64,000 nucleotides of DNA from Atlantibacter subterraneus (lineage in GTDB: Bacteria > Pseudomonadota > Gammaproteobacteria > Enterobacterales > Enterobacteriaceae), in assembly GCF_007570865.1 (NCBI RefSeq), contig NZ_VLPS01000006.1, positions 62,001-126,000 on the forward strand. Reading direction: 5' to 3'. Positions 19,435 through 28,121 of this stretch are shown here, in pieces. The position numbers and the translations under genes were made by a program. Positions within the stretch are counted from its first letter, which is position 1. Each line of letters starts with the position of its first letter. A model generated the notes under the pieces. It was given only the letters and a program-made list of their open reading frames with translations. It was not told the DNA's origin and ran no database searches.

Positions 19435-20762
19435 TTGGCGATTCCTTCCTGTTTAAGTGACGCTGTGGCGGTCGGTTTGCTATTGGAACCTGGCGTACCG
19501 GCAGGACGCGCGGTCACCGATGGCAAACTGAACAGCAACGCAACAGCGATAAGCAATGCGGCGACCAGTACGGTCATCCCGGCGGTTTGTGAGAACGTGA
19601 CGGTCAGCAGCCCGACCAGATACGGCCCGATAAAGCCGCCGATGTTGCCGAGGGCGTTGATGGTGCCGCGCACGCCGCCCAACACATTCGGCGCGAACAG
19701 CAGCGGCGGCAGCGTCCAGAATGGGCCCGCGTAGGCTTGCAGGAAGAAGCCGCAGATCACCATCATGCCGTAGGCCAGCCAGACGTTGTCTTTGAGAATT
19801 AAGGAGAGTGCGAGGCAGATGGCGAAACCAATCAGCGGGATCGCAGTATACAGACGGCGGTTCATGGTTTTATCGCACCATTTGGCGATATAGAACTGGC
19901 CGACGATGCACAAAATATACGGCGCGGCGGTGAGCAAGCCGACGGTGGTCATGCCGCTGCCGGTTAATTCTTTAATCAGTTTCGGCATCCACAGGGCGAA
20001 GCCGTAGAAACCCACCTGCACAAAGAAATAGATGCCGATCAGTTTCCACAGGTTCACGCTGCGCAGCACGCTGCGGATACTGCTTTTCTCGCCGGCAATA
20101 CTCAACGCGCGATCTTCTTCCAGTTTACGTTCGATCCAGGCGCGCTCCTGCGGATCCAGCCATTTCGCCTGATGCGGATGGTCAGACACCAGCGGCAGCC
20201 AGACAAACAGCAGGCCGAGCGACAGTAGCCCTTCAATAATGAACATTTCGCGCCAGCCGTAGACTTCGATCAACCAGCCGGAAAGCGGTCCGGTGATAAT
20301 TGACGCAACGGCCAGGTTCATCTGGAAATAGGCGATGGCGCGGGCGCGTTCTTCATTCGGGAACCAGTGGCCGATCAGCGCCAGAATTGCCGGGTAAACT
20401 GCGCCTTCTGCCACGCCGAGGATAAAGCGAATCATCAGCAGCTGCGTGGGAGTCTGGACAAAGCCCGTTAATAGCGCAAAACCGCCCCAGGCAACGATAG
20501 TCCAGGCGATAAGCTTTTTGGCACTTAAGCGCTCGGCGATTTGCCCGCCGGGGATCTGCAGGAAGATATAACCAATAAAGAAGATCCCGGCGACCAGACC
20601 GGCGAACGAGGCGGTCATGCCGAGATCTTCTTCCATACCGCCTGCGATCCCGATGGCGATATTGGTCCTGTCCATGTAGGCCACGATGTACACGAGAATG
20701 GTGGCCGGGATGATATGCAGCCAGCGCCCCCTCGTTGTCGGTTTACTCAGTTCTGTACTCAT
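19431..20762 (-). CDS. MFS transporter, anion:cation symporter family, probable sugar-acid importer
   Basis: A 443-residue, 12-helix major facilitator of the ACS/phthalate-permease family, which includes glucarate, galactonate and hexuronate transporters. The N-terminal family motif is seen at IPATILVYIVAYMDRTNIAI, followed by GQIAERLSAKKLI and a long charged central loop around residues 190-230. It is the promoter-proximal gene of a three-gene operon with the dehydratase and aldolase, so it likely imports the aldonate they degrade. The start at 20762 has GGAAGG five bases upstream. A GTTC-N8-GAAC palindrome lies just 31-46 bp before the start. Substrate is inferred only from context. Confidence 0.87.
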   Translation of the reverse strand: MSTELSKPTTRGRWLHIIPATILVYIVAYMDRTNIAIGIAGGMEEDLGMTASFAGLVAGIFFIGYIFLQIPGGQIAERLSAKKLIAWTIVAWGGFALLTGFVQTPTQLLMIRFILGVAEGAVYPAILALIGHWFPNEERARAIAYFQMNLAVASIITGPLSGWLIEVYGWREMFIIEGLLSLGLLFVWLPLVSDHPHQAKWLDPQERAWIERKLEEDRALSIAGEKSSIRSVLRSVNLWKLIGIYFFVQVGFYGFALWMPKLIKELTGSGMTTVGLLTAAPYILCIVGQFYIAKWCDKTMNRRLYTAIPLIGFAICLALSLILKDNVWLAYGMMVICGFFLQAYAGPFWTLPPLLFAPNVLGGVRGTINALGNIGGFIGPYLVGLLTVTFSQTAGMTVLVAALLIAVALLFSLPSVTARPAGTPGSNSKPTATASLKQEGIAK

Positions 20763-20792
20763 TTTTCCTTCCCTATGGTAAGAGATATGATT

Positions 20793-20828
20793 GTTCTATA
20801 TGTGGAACTATTGTTCTGTATATGGATA
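20793..20828. promoter_or_regulatory. Tandem putative IclR-type operators before the MFS operon
   Basis: GTTCTATATGTGGAAC (20793-20808) has GTTC and GAAC arms eight bases apart. Twenty bases along, GTTCTGTATATGGATA (20813-20828) repeats the left arm and core with a degenerate right arm. The same motif recurs at 21062-21077 before the divergent dehydrogenase gene. Confidence 0.65.
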
Positions 20829-21061
20829 TCATCGCGCCGGGAATCAGTAACGTCAATTCCCTGGAAAAACGAAGGGCTTGTTTTGTGATTAGCTTCATAA
20901 AGTGGCGGTTAATGAAAGCCGTTAGCTATCTGCATGAGAAGAAATCTCATTTTGCTGCGATTGAGCCGATTTTGAGTCGCCGATCACAGGATAGCGTTTC
21001 GCGACATGCCCATATTGCGGTCAGGGTTATTTCGGTGTTTAATTCTATTAGGTGAACATTA

Positions 21062-21077
21062 GTTCTATATAAAGAAC
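21062..21077. promoter_or_regulatory. Putative IclR-type operator before the GldA-like gene
   Basis: GTTCTATATAAAGAAC has the same GTTC-N8-GAAC arrangement and a TATATA core as the sites at 20793 and 20813. It lies 20 bp upstream of the dehydrogenase start, overlapping the likely promoter, as expected of a repressor site. The remainder of 20829-21061 shows no supported gene. Confidence 0.65.
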
Positions 21078-21096
21078 AAATTATGGAGAAATAGTT

Positions 21097-22200
21097 ATGG
21101 TAACGACGGCAATTTTCCCGGCGCGCTATGTGCAAGGCAAAGGGGCACTAACGTCTCATTTACCTCAGGAACTGGCTTTACTCGGGCATAAGGCGCTGAT
21201 CCTGATGGATCCGGTCGTGCATCAATTGCACCGCGCGCCAGTTGAAACGGCGCTCGCCGGGGTGATTGAGTATGAAATCGAAGTGTTTAATAGCGAGTGC
21301 AGTGATGAAGAAATCGCGCGCATTTCTGATAAAGCGTTGGGAATGGGCGCCAGCGTGATTGTCGGGATGGGCGGCGGTAAAACGCTGGATACCGCCAAAG
21401 CCACCGGCGCGAATTTGAAATCACCTGTTGCTATCGTCCCGACCTTAGCCTCTACCGATGCGCCCTGTAGTTCGCTGGTGGTGATTTATACCGCTGAAGG
21501 CGAATTTAAACGCTATCTCATGGTCCCGCGTAACCCCGATCTGGTGCTGGTGGACAGCGCTATTATCGCCGCCGCGCCGGTGCGCTTCCTGGTTTCGGGC
21601 ATGGGCGATGCGTTGGCGACGTGGTTTGAAGCAGAAGATTGCCGTATCAAAGGGGCGGGTAACATGACCGCGCGCCCCGGCCCGATGACGGCCTTCGAGC
21701 TGGCGCGTTTTTGCTATGACACGCTGATGCGCTATGGCCGCCTGGCGAAACTGGCTTGCGAACAGCATCAGGTAACGCCAGCGCTGGAGCATGTGATCGA
21801 AGCCAATACGTTATTGTCCGGCCTCGGTTTTGAAAGCGGCGGCCTGGCGGCAGCGCACGCCATTCACAACGGCTTGACGGTCCTGCCGCAAACCCATGCC
21901 TACTGGCACGGTGAGAAAGTGGCGTTTGGCACCCTGGCGATGCTGATGCTCACCGATCGCGCGCCTGAATTGATTGATCAGGTTTATCAGTTCTGCGAAG
22001 ACGTTGGCCTGCCTGTGACCTTGGCGGATATCGGCCTCGCGGATGTGAGCGACAGCGATCTGCTGGAAGCCGCGAAAGCCTCCTGCATGCCAGGCGAAAC
22101 CATGCATAACGAACCTTATAAGGTGACGCCGGAAACGGTGCTGGCAGCCATGCGCGCCGCCGATGCCGTAGGCCGGGCGCGTAAAGCGCAACGTCAGTAA
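21097..22200 (+). CDS. GldA-like zinc/iron-dependent polyol dehydrogenase
   Basis: This 367-residue NAD-dependent alcohol dehydrogenase of the GldA group has the nucleotide-binding GMGGGKTLDTAKA loop (residues about 90-102) and metal ligands Asp171 (SGMGDALATWFE), His254 (AAAHAIHNGL) and His271 (YWHGEKVAFG), the same numbering as E. coli glycerol dehydrogenase. Length also equals GldA. It is divergent from the sugar-acid operon and shares its operator motif, so it may act on the aldehyde or polyol end product (glycolaldehyde, glyceraldehyde or a ketone derived from them) instead of on glycerol. It could also be a true second glycerol dehydrogenase. Confidence 0.87.
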   Translation: MVTTAIFPARYVQGKGALTSHLPQELALLGHKALILMDPVVHQLHRAPVETALAGVIEYEIEVFNSECSDEEIARISDKALGMGASVIVGMGGGKTLDTAKATGANLKSPVAIVPTLASTDAPCSSLVVIYTAEGEFKRYLMVPRNPDLVLVDSAIIAAAPVRFLVSGMGDALATWFEAEDCRIKGAGNMTARPGPMTAFELARFCYDTLMRYGRLAKLACEQHQVTPALEHVIEANTLLSGLGFESGGLAAAHAIHNGLTVLPQTHAYWHGEKVAFGTLAMLMLTDRAPELIDQVYQFCEDVGLPVTLADIGLADVSDSDLLEAAKASCMPGETMHNEPYKVTPETVLAAMRAADAVGRARKAQRQ

Positions 22201-22217
22201 TTTCCCTCCCCGACATG

Positions 22218-22258
22218 ATAAGCGGGCGTGCCGTAAATTCATCACGCCCGCTTATTAT
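22218..22258 (+). terminator. Terminator after GldA-like gene
   Basis: ATAAGCGGGCGTG (22218-22230) pairs with CACGCCCGCTTAT (22243-22255) around a 12-base loop, with a short T-rich tail. Confidence 0.85.
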
Positions 22259-22371
22259 TCATCCCTGTGATATTGATTAGATTTTCGACATCCCTGCAGG
22301 GCTTTTTCAGGCATCGATCCGTACAATCGCCCACACTCATTGTTAGCTATTCATCCCTGCGGAGAATAAAG

Positions 22372-23103
22372 ATGAAACCTGCCATCATGGTGGTGGATGA
22401 CGATCCCGCCATTTGCGATGTGTTACGGGATGCATTTAGCGAGCATGTTTTTGATGTTCATGCCTGCTATACCGGAAACAGCGCGCTGGCGACGTTAGCG
22501 GCGCAGCCTGACATCGCGTTAGTGCTGCTGGATATGATGCTGCCGGATATTAATGGCCTGATGGTGCTGCAGCAGATCCAGCGCCAGCATCCTTCATTGC
22601 CGGTGATTATGCTTACCGGCCTGGGCAGTGAGTCTGATGTGGTGGTCGGCCTGGAAATGGGGGCGGATGATTATATCGCCAAACCCTTTAACCCACGGGT
22701 AGTGATCGCCCGCGTGAAAGCGGTGTTGCGACGTAGCGGCGTGCTGAATGCCGAGGCACCGGCGGTGCAGGGCAAGGGGATCGTGTTTAACGGCTGGAGC
22801 CTGGATACCGGGCGTTGCACGCTGACTGACGCCAGGCAGCAACCGGTGGAGTTAACCCAGGGCGAATACGGTCTGTTGCTGGCGCTGGTGCAAAATGCCC
22901 GGCGGGTACTCAGCCGCGAACAACTGCTGGAATTGACCCACAGTGAAACCACCGAGGTGTTCGATCGCACCATTGATGTGCTGGTGATGCGCCTGCGGCG
23001 CAAAATAGAGACTAACCCGCATCAACCGGCGTTAATCCGCACCATTCGCGGGGTGGGATACGTATTTTCTGCGGATGTGATTACGGCGGAGCGGGCGGCA
23101 TAG
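22372..23103 (+). CDS. Orphan OmpR/TorR-type response regulator
   Basis: This 243-residue response regulator has a receiver domain (residues 1-120: acidic VVDDD at 8-11, phospho-acceptor Asp54 in LLDMMLPD, Thr82, Lys104 in IAKPFN) and an OmpR-type winged helix (about 140-235, with LTQGEYGLLLAL, VLSREQLLELT, DRTIDVLVMRLRRKIE and TIRGVGYVF). I placed the start at 22372, with GGAG eight bases upstream; the frame is open for another 105 bp. No kinase gene lies beside it. The only kinase in the window is the hybrid sensor at 35671, 12.6 kb away, beyond the fimbrial and sugar clusters; pairing of the two is an inference. Confidence 0.88.
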   Translation: MKPAIMVVDDDPAICDVLRDAFSEHVFDVHACYTGNSALATLAAQPDIALVLLDMMLPDINGLMVLQQIQRQHPSLPVIMLTGLGSESDVVVGLEMGADDYIAKPFNPRVVIARVKAVLRRSGVLNAEAPAVQGKGIVFNGWSLDTGRCTLTDARQQPVELTQGEYGLLLALVQNARRVLSREQLLELTHSETTEVFDRTIDVLVMRLRRKIETNPHQPALIRTIRGVGYVFSADVITAERAA

Positions 23104-23106
23104 AAC

Positions 23107-23136
23107 AAAAAGGCCTGAGCGGGATTATCTCAGGCC
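23107..23136 (-). terminator. Terminator of the fimbrial operon
   Basis: On the minus strand GGCCTGAG (23129-23136) pairs with CTCAGGCC (23112-23119), followed by TTTTT (plus-strand A-run at 23107-23111). It lies after the last fimbrial gene, between it and the response regulator. Confidence 0.8.
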
Positions 23137-23204
23137 CAGGCCTTGCTTACCGCGCCAATAAACGTAGGTCTATCTGGCGGTTATGCTTGCAGATTTGCCA
23201 ATAA

Positions 23205-23738
23205 TTACAGACGATCCAGCTGGACAGTCAGCGTGCTCTGAACGTTACCGGCGGTTGCGGTCTGGCCGTTCAGTTTCACCAGGGCCAGAGAGAAGCCGTG
23301 AGTATCTTTAGCATTGTGGTTCGCGCCAAGAGAATACGTTGCGCCAGTGACGCTAAATACACCCACGCCTACGCCAGCTGCGGCAGTATCACCCGTCGCG
23401 GTATTTGCCAGCACGGTGCCGTCAGCGTTATCTGGTGTACCAACAAACTTATAAGCAAGACCGTAATTATTAACTAACTGATCGCACTGCGCGCCGCCAG
23501 TTACGCTCATGCTCACAAGTGTACCGCCTGATACATTCTGGCCCTGAGTTTTCATGCTGGAAACCATACCCGTCAGGTTAACAGAGGCGGTATTCAGAGA
23601 GACGCCGCATGCTACTGGAATGGTGCTATCAGTGACTGTACCGGTAATAGACAACGTAGCAGGTGTATTGGTATCTGCCAGAGATGCACCGGTTGCAAAC
23701 ATTGCGGAAACTGCAACTGCCATTAATGCCTTTTTCAT
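23205..23738 (-). CDS. Fimbrial structural subunit (second, distal gene)
   Basis: A 177-residue pilin-like protein with a signal peptide (MKKALMAVAVSAMFATGASLA) and the usual pair of cysteines (in VACGVS and GAQCDQL) forming the disulfide of chaperone-usher subunits; the C-terminal strand ends VQSTLTVQLDRL, recognised by the chaperone. It is a clear paralogue of the first subunit in the operon: both share ATLSITG near the mature start, a VLANT segment, GVGV and the same C-terminus. It is transcribed last, after the tip adhesin gene, with its own good ribosome-binding site (AGAGGAA). It may be a minor or alternative pilin. I started it at 23738; 27 bp more are open upstream. Confidence 0.85.
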   Translation of the reverse strand: MKKALMAVAVSAMFATGASLADTNTPATLSITGTVTDSTIPVACGVSLNTASVNLTGMVSSMKTQGQNVSGGTLVSMSVTGGAQCDQLVNNYGLAYKFVGTPDNADGTVLANTATGDTAAAGVGVGVFSVTGATYSLGANHNAKDTHGFSLALVKLNGQTATAGNVQSTLTVQLDRL

Positions 23739-23843
23739 AATATTTCCTCTTATGTTAATTTCCATGTTGATAAATAAGCGAAGCGCTATCAGGCCTGATG
23801 GCCTAAAAACCCTTCCGTATTTACACGATTAAATAAATACGCC

Positions 23844-24821
23844 TTATAGATAATTAATCTTTAATGTAATCTTTGCCTGTACCGACCCGGCGGTAATAGG
23901 GTCGCCGGTTTTCGCATAGCGCGCGCTTAACGGTAATTGCATGCGTTGCGGCGCGCCGGGAGAATCAAGAATAATTTTCGGGCTATTCGGCAACATCACC
24001 TCCTGGCCATAAATAATTTGCATACCCACACCGCCCGCGCCGTTGGTTTTCACCAGATTTTCAAAGACGCCACGAGTCGGGCTGGTTGCACCTTCCAGGG
24101 TTAATGCCACCTGAGAAGCATTAATGCATTGCAATTCAGCGTTTATAGGCGTCAACGCGCTATGCACGTTTTGCCGTAACATGCCCGCGTCAATTGGCGG
24201 CATGACAATTTGCGGGGAATTGAGCTTCAGATTGCAATGGGCGTGTGGTGGCGCGATCGCCACGGCTAAATTCACCACCAGTGCATTATTTCCCAGCGTT
24301 AGCATGGCGGGCATCATATAAGGCGCGCTGGAGGCGGTGCCGAATTCGCCGGTTTTAATCAATTCAATGCGCAGTGAAAGAGCATCGGTATTGATATTTT
24401 TGCTGTTTAACGACGCGACGCTAACATTAAACGGTAACATCCATTCCCTGCGCGCCGCGCCCGGAGCCGCGTAAATTAATTTCACCCGGATGCCAATGCC
24501 AGGAATAGAGGTAGCGTAAGTGTTCTGGCCTTGCTGATTATTTTTTAATTTCCCGGAGAACTGCGCGCCGGCTTGCAGCAGGCAATCGATATTAATTTCG
24601 CGATGGCTATTCGCCAGTTGCGAAAGCGTCGCCTCTTTATGCCAGAGAACGCTGCCAGGTGGGCTGGTAATAATATTCGTCTGGAATTGCGCCGTCAGGG
24701 GAATAGTTAAATTCACCGGGCTGTCTTTGTTTTGAGCGGCACATTCCGCCGCCCGGACAAACGTCGCGGGAGCAAAAGCAAGCGCGGCTAAAATGAGTGA
24801 AGGCAGAAGTTTAGTTTTCAT
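23844..24821 (-). CDS. Fimbrial tip adhesin or minor fimbrial protein
   Basis: About 325 residues with a signal peptide (MKTKLLPSLILAALAFAPAT, cleavage near VRAA). The length, roughly twice a pilin, and place after the usher suggest a two-domain tip protein: an N-terminal binding domain (about 25-185) and a C-terminal pilin domain (about 190-325) that begins near HAHCNLKLNSPQIV and has a second cysteine in ELQCINAS. It ends in a hydrophobic strand (VQAKITLKINYL) suited to donor-strand pairing. The start codon at 24821 overlaps the usher stop by one base (TGATG), so it is translationally coupled. The receptor is unknown. Confidence 0.78.
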   Translation of the reverse strand: MKTKLLPSLILAALAFAPATFVRAAECAAQNKDSPVNLTIPLTAQFQTNIITSPPGSVLWHKEATLSQLANSHREINIDCLLQAGAQFSGKLKNNQQGQNTYATSIPGIGIRVKLIYAAPGAARREWMLPFNVSVASLNSKNINTDALSLRIELIKTGEFGTASSAPYMMPAMLTLGNNALVVNLAVAIAPPHAHCNLKLNSPQIVMPPIDAGMLRQNVHSALTPINAELQCINASQVALTLEGATSPTRGVFENLVKTNGAGGVGMQIIYGQEVMLPNSPKIILDSPGAPQRMQLPLSARYAKTGDPITAGSVQAKITLKINYL

Positions 24822-27310
24822 CACTGACAACTCACTGGAACCAGCGTAACGGGAAGCGCCTTCTGGCGATCTACCTGCGGTAATACGAATGGCGCGTCGC
24901 AGTGCTGGTTATCTCCCCATTCCACATGAATAACCCCTTTATCAGGCATAGCGGTCAGATAAACCTGACCCTGATCGCCCATAAAAAAGGTTTCCTGTTC
25001 TTTATTGACTTTGGCGATAGCGCCAAAGGGCGGGAAACCGTCGCGATAGCTCACGGTCGCCACCACTTTTCGTCCGACCCGCGGTTCAATCACGGCGGCA
25101 ACGACCGCGTCGCGCGTCGGCACGAGAGAGACCGAGGTACTCGGGAATTCGATATTTTTATCGGCGTTGCGGGTATCGATGCGGATCGCGTTGCGGCGAT
25201 AGTTGCGAATATTCGGCACCAGCACATTCCCTGAACCATCGGTACTGCTGTTCAGGCCGTTTTCAAAGGGCAAATCGGCGACGTCAGGGACAGTAACAAT
25301 CGCCAGCGCGCCGTTGGAATAGGGGCCCGCGGTAATGCCGTGGCGATGGGCCACAAGACTTCCGGACGCATTCCACGAGAGGTACTGCCGGGTATCGGAA
25401 ATTAGCGTGCCGCCAAGCTGGCCATATTTGCCCTGGTAATCCAGACCGGCAGAAGCGGACTGGCTGCTGTCCTGACCCTGCTGCGTGTTATAACTCAACT
25501 GGGTATTCCAGTTGAGGCTTTGGTTATTGCTAAAGGTCCCGTTCATCCCCACCTGGTTAGAGAGCGAGTTCTTTAAATTGCTGCCGGTGGTATAGCTCAG
25601 AGAGGGACGGCTTTCGGGATAAAGCGAGGCGAAAGGCACGGTTAACGTCAACGACAGCTGCTTGTCCCACTCGTTTTGAATGCTTTGTCGGTTCATGCTG
25701 AACGCAAGGGACAGGCTAAATAAATCAAAAGAGGTATTCCAGCTCACCTGCGCATTACGGGAAACGTTATTATCCCGGTATTCGGTTTCATTTAACGAAA
25801 AATAGAAATTGTTACTATCATTAATGGTTTGATTAATATTGAGGTCGGTTTCGCGATGTTTAAGCGAGTGGTCGGACAGCCATTCTGAAGACAGCGCATC
25901 TTTCAGCGACAAATAATTTTCCAGATACCAGCGGTTGGTCAGTTGCATACTGGTGCCCCAGTCGCCCAGCGAATGATGCCAGGTCAGACGAACCATTTTC
26001 CCCTGTTGGCGGGTTTCGGTATTGCCATTCATCATGAGCGGCTGGTCTATTTTGGCCTGGGTGACATCCAGCGCCAGCGCGCCCGCCGCTTTCAAATCCG
26101 CGCCCATCCCGGCGCTAAACGCCGAATGGATATCGCTGAACTGGACGCCGCCGTAAAGCGTTAAATCCAGGGGCAGGCCCCATGAAATCGTGGCCTGCGC
26201 CACCTGCGGCAAATCGACGCCCGATGCGTTGTCGTCGATAACCTTCCCTGCAGCAAGGTTGAATTGCACCTGGCCGCTGCGTAACAGCTGTGGCACGCTG
26301 GCGTAATTCACGGAGAAATGGCTTTCCGACCCGTCCGCTTCAGTCACCGTGACGTCAAGCTGTCCGCCGTCGGAGATCGGCGCCAAATCGGCGATGGTAA
26401 AAGGCCCCTGCGGCACCGAACGCTGCCAAATCACAAATCCTTTATCTTTGATCGTGACGCGCGCGTTGCTTTTCGCGATGCCATGAATAACCGGCGCAAA
26501 ACCATTCTGCTGGTCGGGGATCATGTCGGTATCGGAACCTAACTGCACGCCACGCAGTAGCAGGCTGTCGAAGATATCGCCCGGCGTGGTGGCATCGCCC
26601 AGCGTAAGTTCGGCTTTCAGCGGTTTGATGACGGTTTCAACATAATTGGTGAGCGTTTCCCAGCCCTTGTCGCTGTCCAGCGTGGAATTATTTCTGAAGC
26701 GCCATGCGCCCAGGTTGATGCCGTTAGTCAAATTGGCATACGCCTGATTGCCGTTGATATCATCACGCTGGCTAAGTTGTTGCTGGCCGGAAATCTGATA
26801 GCTGGTTATCAACGCGGGAACCCCGTCATCCCACTCTTCCTGCGGGACGCCTTCCTGCGCTTCATCGAGCAACACGGTTTGCGGCAGCTTGATATCCAGT
26901 TTCAGGTTGGCGAAATCAAACTTTACGCTGGCATCAGGGAAATACTCCTGCATCGCAACACAACCTTTTGTGGCGTCATTGTCACCGCTTGTCGATTTTA
27001 TTTTTGACATGTCCACTCCCAGTTTTCTGAATGCCGAAAAACCAAGGCACGGGTAAAGTTTTTTATTTTCATCCAGTTCGAATCTCACGCTGCTTGTCAG
27101 CGCAGGTTCGCCGTTAACAAAAATGTGTACTCTATATTCGCCGGGCGGTTGCGCCCCCTGAGCTAATAATGCGGTATCCGCAAGGGTTTCAGACCCATTT
27201 ACCGGCGACAGCAGTCCAGGATCGAAATAAACTTCCTCCGCATAAGCGCGTTGATTCACTATTTCAAAAAAAACAAATACCCCGGCCAACGCTAAATCTG
27301 TCGCTCTCAT
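24821..27310 (-). CDS. Outer-membrane fimbrial usher (FimD/PapC family)
   Basis: This 829-residue usher would form the outer-membrane pore through which the subunits are assembled. After a signal peptide (about 1-24, ending YAEEVYFDPGLL) come the N-terminal chaperone-binding domain (to about 140), a 24-strand barrel with plug domain (PVIHGIAKSNARVTIKDKG and GPFTIADLAP typical of the plug border), and C-terminal domains ending in the usher signature region (DGFPPFGA and GQVYLT) with a cysteine pair. Its length is within the usual 800-880 range. It follows the chaperone gene by 11 bp. The ribosome-binding site is poor, suggesting coupling to the chaperone. Confidence 0.92.
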   Translation of the reverse strand: MRATDLALAGVFVFFEIVNQRAYAEEVYFDPGLLSPVNGSETLADTALLAQGAQPPGEYRVHIFVNGEPALTSSVRFELDENKKLYPCLGFSAFRKLGVDMSKIKSTSGDNDATKGCVAMQEYFPDASVKFDFANLKLDIKLPQTVLLDEAQEGVPQEEWDDGVPALITSYQISGQQQLSQRDDINGNQAYANLTNGINLGAWRFRNNSTLDSDKGWETLTNYVETVIKPLKAELTLGDATTPGDIFDSLLLRGVQLGSDTDMIPDQQNGFAPVIHGIAKSNARVTIKDKGFVIWQRSVPQGPFTIADLAPISDGGQLDVTVTEADGSESHFSVNYASVPQLLRSGQVQFNLAAGKVIDDNASGVDLPQVAQATISWGLPLDLTLYGGVQFSDIHSAFSAGMGADLKAAGALALDVTQAKIDQPLMMNGNTETRQQGKMVRLTWHHSLGDWGTSMQLTNRWYLENYLSLKDALSSEWLSDHSLKHRETDLNINQTINDSNNFYFSLNETEYRDNNVSRNAQVSWNTSFDLFSLSLAFSMNRQSIQNEWDKQLSLTLTVPFASLYPESRPSLSYTTGSNLKNSLSNQVGMNGTFSNNQSLNWNTQLSYNTQQGQDSSQSASAGLDYQGKYGQLGGTLISDTRQYLSWNASGSLVAHRHGITAGPYSNGALAIVTVPDVADLPFENGLNSSTDGSGNVLVPNIRNYRRNAIRIDTRNADKNIEFPSTSVSLVPTRDAVVAAVIEPRVGRKVVATVSYRDGFPPFGAIAKVNKEQETFFMGDQGQVYLTAMPDKGVIHVEWGDNQHCDAPFVLPQVDRQKALPVTLVPVSCQ

Positions 27311-27321
27311 GCTGAATAAAT

Positions 27322-28032
27322 CTACTCAAAACGTTGCGAGAAACTTTTGGATGTCAAACCGAAGTCATTGACTGCGGTCCATGCAATGGTCTCGCCCTGA
27401 GCGGGGGCATGTTTTAACGTAAAGGTTTTTTGGCCAAATGGCGCAATAAGTGAATTGTTATCCAATACCGAGACAGTAATATCTTCACTGCCTGCGGTGA
27501 TTTTATTCAATACCACATGGTATGGTTGTTTATTCTCTACCGTGATCCTGTTGCCATTACGCGTCCAGCTGAGATTTTTCATTGCGTCGCTGGCGTTGCC
27601 ATTAAGCGAGGCGGGGCGGAAAAACACTTTTATACGATTATCAACCGCAAGGACCATACGGTTTTCGAATTTCTTCTCCGCATCATTAAGCCCAGGGATC
27701 CCCTTTACGTTTAGCCAGAACAGACTTTCTTTGTCTGTTGGTAATCCTGTGCCTAAATACACCACGCGAATGACGTTGTCGCTATTACCATCCAGCCGAA
27801 ATAACGGCGGTGTAACGACAAAAGGTAAGGCCTTTTTGACATTAACGGGATCGCCCGCATCCAGCCAGGACTGAATCAAATAGGTACGGTTTTCATCGTT
27901 ATTAACGGAGAGTTGCGCGTCGCCGTCTTTTTCATTATAAACCACTCGGCTGACATTTAATGTCAGCGCCGCATAGCTGTTAAATGTCCATGCGACACAC
28001 ATCGTTATTATGAGAACCAGTAACTTTTTCAT
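27322..28032 (-). CDS. Periplasmic fimbrial chaperone (FimC/PapD family)
   Basis: A 236-residue periplasmic chaperone with a signal peptide (to about residue 21, NSYAALTLNVSRVVYNE) and two Ig-like domains. The subunit-capping G1 strand region and FGS/FGL signature area are seen at NRIKVFFRPASL, with the conserved YLIQSWLDAGD in domain 1 and the TVENKQPYHVVLNKI start of domain 2. It folds and delivers the subunits encoded on either side to the usher. It lies second in the operon, 89 bp after the first pilin gene; that gap contains a 10-bp hairpin. Confidence 0.92.
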   Translation of the reverse strand: MKKLLVLIITMCVAWTFNSYAALTLNVSRVVYNEKDGDAQLSVNNDENRTYLIQSWLDAGDPVNVKKALPFVVTPPLFRLDGNSDNVIRVVYLGTGLPTDKESLFWLNVKGIPGLNDAEKKFENRMVLAVDNRIKVFFRPASLNGNASDAMKNLSWTRNGNRITVENKQPYHVVLNKITAGSEDITVSVLDNNSLIAPFGQKTFTLKHAPAQGETIAWTAVNDFGLTSKSFSQRFE

Positions 28033-28070
28033 TTTCCTTTGAACCGACTTTCCTGTATTAACGCAATATA

Positions 28071-28106
28071 TAATCCGCTCGCCTGCGTTATGAAGAGAGC
28101 GGATTA
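28071..28106 (-). terminator. Intercistronic hairpin after the first pilin gene
   Basis: TAATCCGCTC (28071-28080) pairs perfectly with GAGCGGATTA (28097-28106) over a 16-base loop, 15 bp past the pilin stop and before the chaperone gene. There is no strong T-run. Such hairpins commonly stabilise the major pilin message and reduce read-through to the assembly genes. Confidence 0.7.
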
Positions 28107-28121
28107 GGTTTTTATGACTGC

